From contig CAYNAW010000033.1 in NCBI GenBank assembly GCA_964395545.1, forward strand, positions 1-15,583: a stretch of 15,583 bases of DNA, read 5' to 3'. Position 1 is the first letter of the stretch. The number at the start of each line of letters is the position of its first letter. This DNA comes from CAYGVX01 sp964395545 (GTDB lineage Archaea; Thermoproteota; Bathyarchaeia; Bathyarchaeales; SOJC01). The position numbers and the translations under genes were made by a program. Under the pieces are notes generated by a model that was not told the DNA's origin, did not search any database, and saw only the letters and a list, made by a program, of their open reading frames with translations. Positions 13,553 to 15,583 of the stretch are shown piece after piece.

Positions 13553-14983
13553 ATGGAAGAGATGAAAATGTTTGCCACTTCTGCAAGCCGAGCGAAAAAA
13601 CGAGGCTTCACGGCAATCGTGTGGATGGTAGTGGTATTCGCAGCAGCTTCAATGACGGCGCCCGTCGACGCAGGTTCGACCTCAAACACAAGTGTAGCTC
13701 TATTCAAGGATGCCGACCCATGGGGTTCAGCGGCGAATGAGGTCATTCTTGCCCTCTACGGAATGCCGTATACAGTCTTTAACTCGAGTCATATGGGGAA
13801 CGTTGACCTCAACATGTATTCTAAGGTCATCATTGCCTCGGACCAGCCTCAAGTCTTCTACGATGCGATGAACGTGTCCATCTGGTGGTTTGAAGAGTAT
13901 GTGGAGGACGGCGGAGTGTTGGAGATCCATGCAGCCAATGAGGGGCATAACGGAGGTCTCTGGACAGGGCTACTCCCAGGAGGATTACAATACGTCCGTC
14001 AAAGCGAAAACTTCGTGGACATCGTGGACCCTACACACCCGGTTGTGCTAACGCCGAATCGAATCACTGACACCGAACTCGACAATTGGTTCCATTCGGC
14101 GCACGGCTACTTCAACGATACCTATCCCGCCGAATCACGGATCGTGCTAACCGCGCAATCCACTGGGCTTCCAGTCTACCTAGAGTTCGACTACGGCCTT
14201 GGACATATCCTTGCCTCGTCCCAGACACTTGAGTTCGGATACGAGTACGGACGCAGCCTGATACTGGAAAACAGCGTGCTCCTTTACAGTCAACAGGAAA
14301 CCCTGAATGTCCACCTCGATGTGGGCGCCATCCACTTCCGAGGCGAAATCGCCGAGTTCTACGTCCAGGTGACCCTCAACGGCATTTCAGTCAACGCCAC
14401 CATACCCCGGGCCACGCTATACCATTCAGAAGGCCAAGCAAGCGTGGACTTGACGAGCAACGTGCAACACGTTTCCACGGGGCTCTACAAAATTCCTTAC
14501 GCGGCGCCCATGGACGCACCGACAGGAACATACGTGCTGACAGTTGACGTACGCGCACGCGGACGCGGGACGTATGCATGTGCAAGAGGAACAGGGGCCA
14601 AGTCCTTCTTGCTGAGCTCAACCTTGACCTCTATGAACGCCTTGATAACGGAAGTCAGCCACGACATCGCCACCGTCGTCATCCCTGAGCTGGGCACCAT
14701 AAAAGCAAACCTGACCGAGATTCACGCCACCATCGTAGCAATCGACGGGAAAATCGCCACCGTGCAAACGGACATCGGCACGATGAAAGCCGATCTATCC
14801 ACCGTCAACACCAAGGTCACAAACTTCGAAGACGACATCGACACCGTCAAGGACCGCATCGATGAGCTCGACGAAACCACCCAGCGGCCCACTTACTGGT
14901 TCAGTTTGGCTGCCGCTATCCTCGCCGGCCTCAGTGCTGCGCTCCTCATAGGGATTTTGGTGCTTCGAAGCAGAGGCCGTTAG
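13553..14983 (+). CDS. Secreted, membrane-anchored protein with GATase-like head and coiled-coil stalk
   Basis: A 476-residue protein of unknown function. It has an N-terminal signal peptide (hydrophobic about 18-35, likely cut after VDA40). An outer domain at about 45-260 (SVALFKDADPWGSAANEVILAL, KVIIASDQPQVFYDAM, EYVEDGGVLEIHAANEG, GLGHILASSQTLEF) has the alternating strand-helix pattern of class-I glutamine-amidotransferase-like or ThuA-like domains, without an obvious catalytic Cys. A beta-rich Ig-like segment follows at about 265-350, then a heptad-rich coiled coil (about 360-443, for example VQTDIGTMKADLSTVNTKV). It ends in one membrane helix (about 450-471) and an RSRGR tail inside. 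ATG codons at 13562 and 13568 are alternative starts. The helix plus basic tail also resembles a sorting-signal layout, but no known motif such as PGF precedes it. Confidence 0.75.
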   Translation: MEEMKMFATSASRAKKRGFTAIVWMVVVFAAASMTAPVDAGSTSNTSVALFKDADPWGSAANEVILALYGMPYTVFNSSHMGNVDLNMYSKVIIASDQPQVFYDAMNVSIWWFEEYVEDGGVLEIHAANEGHNGGLWTGLLPGGLQYVRQSENFVDIVDPTHPVVLTPNRITDTELDNWFHSAHGYFNDTYPAESRIVLTAQSTGLPVYLEFDYGLGHILASSQTLEFGYEYGRSLILENSVLLYSQQETLNVHLDVGAIHFRGEIAEFYVQVTLNGISVNATIPRATLYHSEGQASVDLTSNVQHVSTGLYKIPYAAPMDAPTGTYVLTVDVRARGRGTYACARGTGAKSFLLSSTLTSMNALITEVSHDIATVVIPELGTIKANLTEIHATIVAIDGKIATVQTDIGTMKADLSTVNTKVTNFEDDIDTVKDRIDELDETTQRPTYWFSLAAAILAGLSAALLIGILVLRSRGR

Positions 14984-15024
14984 CGCCGAACCCTGAGAAA
15001 GCGCCCACATACAAGCGTTCCCCC

Positions 15025-15031
15025 TTTTTTT
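15025..15031 (+). terminator. T7 terminator
   Basis: CCCCC followed by seven T lies about 42 bases after the stop of the secreted coiled-coil protein gene. A T-run of this length is a typical archaeal intrinsic terminator. The remaining bases up to the next promoter hold nothing that I can identify. Confidence 0.55.
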
Positions 15032-15155
15032 CTGGACGCACGTGTATTCCTTGGATCATCTTGGCACCAGACAGCGCCCGAGAAGCACGCGTGGGCGCGC
15101 TGACGTAGGGTCTTTCTCGCGCGTGCATTTGCTCGTTGGAACCATGCAACAAAAT

Positions 15156-15164
15156 CTATAAATA
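15156..15164 (+). promoter_or_regulatory. Strong archaeal TATA box
   Basis: CTATAAATA preceded by CAACAAAAT is the clearest TATA box in the window. It predicts transcription from about 15187 and a leader of about 15 nt that contains GGTGAAGGAG directly before the KaiC-like ATG. Confidence 0.7.
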
Positions 15165-15201
15165 CCCGCGGCTTTTACGTAGAAAGGCTAGGTGAAGGAG
15201 T

Positions 15202-15583
15202 ATGTCTAAGGTCGACACCGGTATTCCAGGATTGGACGAGTTGATTGACGGCGGATTCCCCGAAGGGCGCGTCATCTTGGTTGTCGGCGGCCCAGGTACG
15301 GGAAAAACGATTCTCTGTAGCCAATTCCTGTACAAAGGAATCTACGAGGATAAGGAAAACGGGGTCTTCGTTAGCTTGGACGAGAGCAAACCCCACTTCT
15401 ACTCGGAGATGAAGCAGTTTGGATGGGATTTTGAGAAAGCCGAGAAAGAAGGCAAGTTTGCTTTTGTGGACGCTACCCGCATGTCGCAAGTAGCCATGCT
15501 TAAGGAGAAGCTCTACAAGGAAGAGTCCCGGAGCCTCCGTGGCAAGCAGCTGTCGATTGACCGACTTATCGAGGATATTCGGG
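15202..15583 (+). CDS. KaiC-like RecA-superfamily ATPase (partial, cut by window end)
   Basis: The first 127 residues of a KaiC/GvpD/RAD55-type ATPase. The opening TGIPGLDELIDGGFPEGR is the family N-terminal signature. Walker A is GGPGTGKT at residues 29-36, followed by LCSQFLYKGI. ENGVFVSLDESKPHFYSEMKQFGWD continues the typical pattern of archaeal single-domain KaiC-like proteins, which are usually about 230-280 residues and act in signalling rather than in a circadian clock. The ATG is set by the GGTGAAGGAG ribosome binding site and the strong TATA box. The Walker B region and the 3' end lie beyond the window, so one versus two ATPase domains cannot be decided. Its own promoter separates it from the light-related cluster upstream. 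Confidence 0.92.
   Translation, partial: MSKVDTGIPGLDELIDGGFPEGRVILVVGGPGTGKTILCSQFLYKGIYEDKENGVFVSLDESKPHFYSEMKQFGWDFEKAEKEGKFAFVDATRMSQVAMLKEKLYKEESRSLRGKQLSIDRLIEDIR

Overview
The window looks archaeal. The evidence is an archaeosortase-type membrane protease, an archaeal KaiC-like ATPase, AT-rich TATA-like boxes about 27 nt upstream of likely transcription starts, short leaders (about 0-20 nt), and purine-rich Shine-Dalgarno sites. A secreted protein with a degenerate dockerin-like tail (repeated VDIFDL), the moderately high G+C and a heliorhodopsin suggest an uncultured lineage such as Bathyarchaeia. That taxonomic guess is inference only.

Layout. (1) 1-1480, minus: an archaeosortase/exosortase-like membrane protein, followed by a possible translationally coupled 48-residue Cys-rich ORF. 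(2) 1633-3876, plus, divergent from it: an orphan family-5 solute-binding protein with a dockerin-like C-terminus. (3) 3998-5179, plus: two small membrane proteins of unknown role, each with a TATA-like box. (4) 5293-7584, plus: a sulfur module made of a persulfide-dioxygenase-like MBL protein fused to two rhodanese domains, then a YeeE/YedE-type transporter split into two overlapping genes. (5) 7710-10029, minus, convergent with the sulfur module: a TspO/MBR-like membrane protein followed by a DASS/SLC13 anion transporter. (6) 10132-10613, minus: a staygreen (SGR, chlorophyll Mg-dechelatase family) homologue broken by one in-frame TGA and one 1-nt deletion. (7) 10668-13417, plus: heliorhodopsin, a PPOX-fold flavin/F420-type protein and a class II CPD photolyase. 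(8) 13553-14983: a secreted, membrane-anchored protein with a coiled coil. (9) 15202-end: a KaiC-like ATPase, cut by the window edge.

The most interesting region is 9256-13417. A light-sensing rhodopsin, a light-dependent DNA repair enzyme, a cofactor-binding PPOX protein, a TspO-like protein (a family linked to porphyrins and photo-oxidative stress) and a decaying chlorophyll-dechelatase homologue lie side by side. The heliorhodopsin and the staygreen gene diverge from one 18-bp inverted repeat, AAAGGC-ATATTA-GCCTTT. Its centre is exactly 27.5 nt from each first codon, so it looks like a symmetric bidirectional promoter giving leaderless or nearly leaderless transcripts. I read this as a photoprotection or tetrapyrrole-handling island in which the dechelatase arm has recently been lost.

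The sulfur module probably imports thiosulfate or a related reduced sulfur species and oxidises or transfers the sulfane sulfur. The neighbouring anion transporter could move sulfate or dicarboxylates, but its substrate cannot be read from the sequence. No stretch over 300 bases lacks a gene, and I saw no tRNA, rRNA, CRISPR array or insertion sequence.
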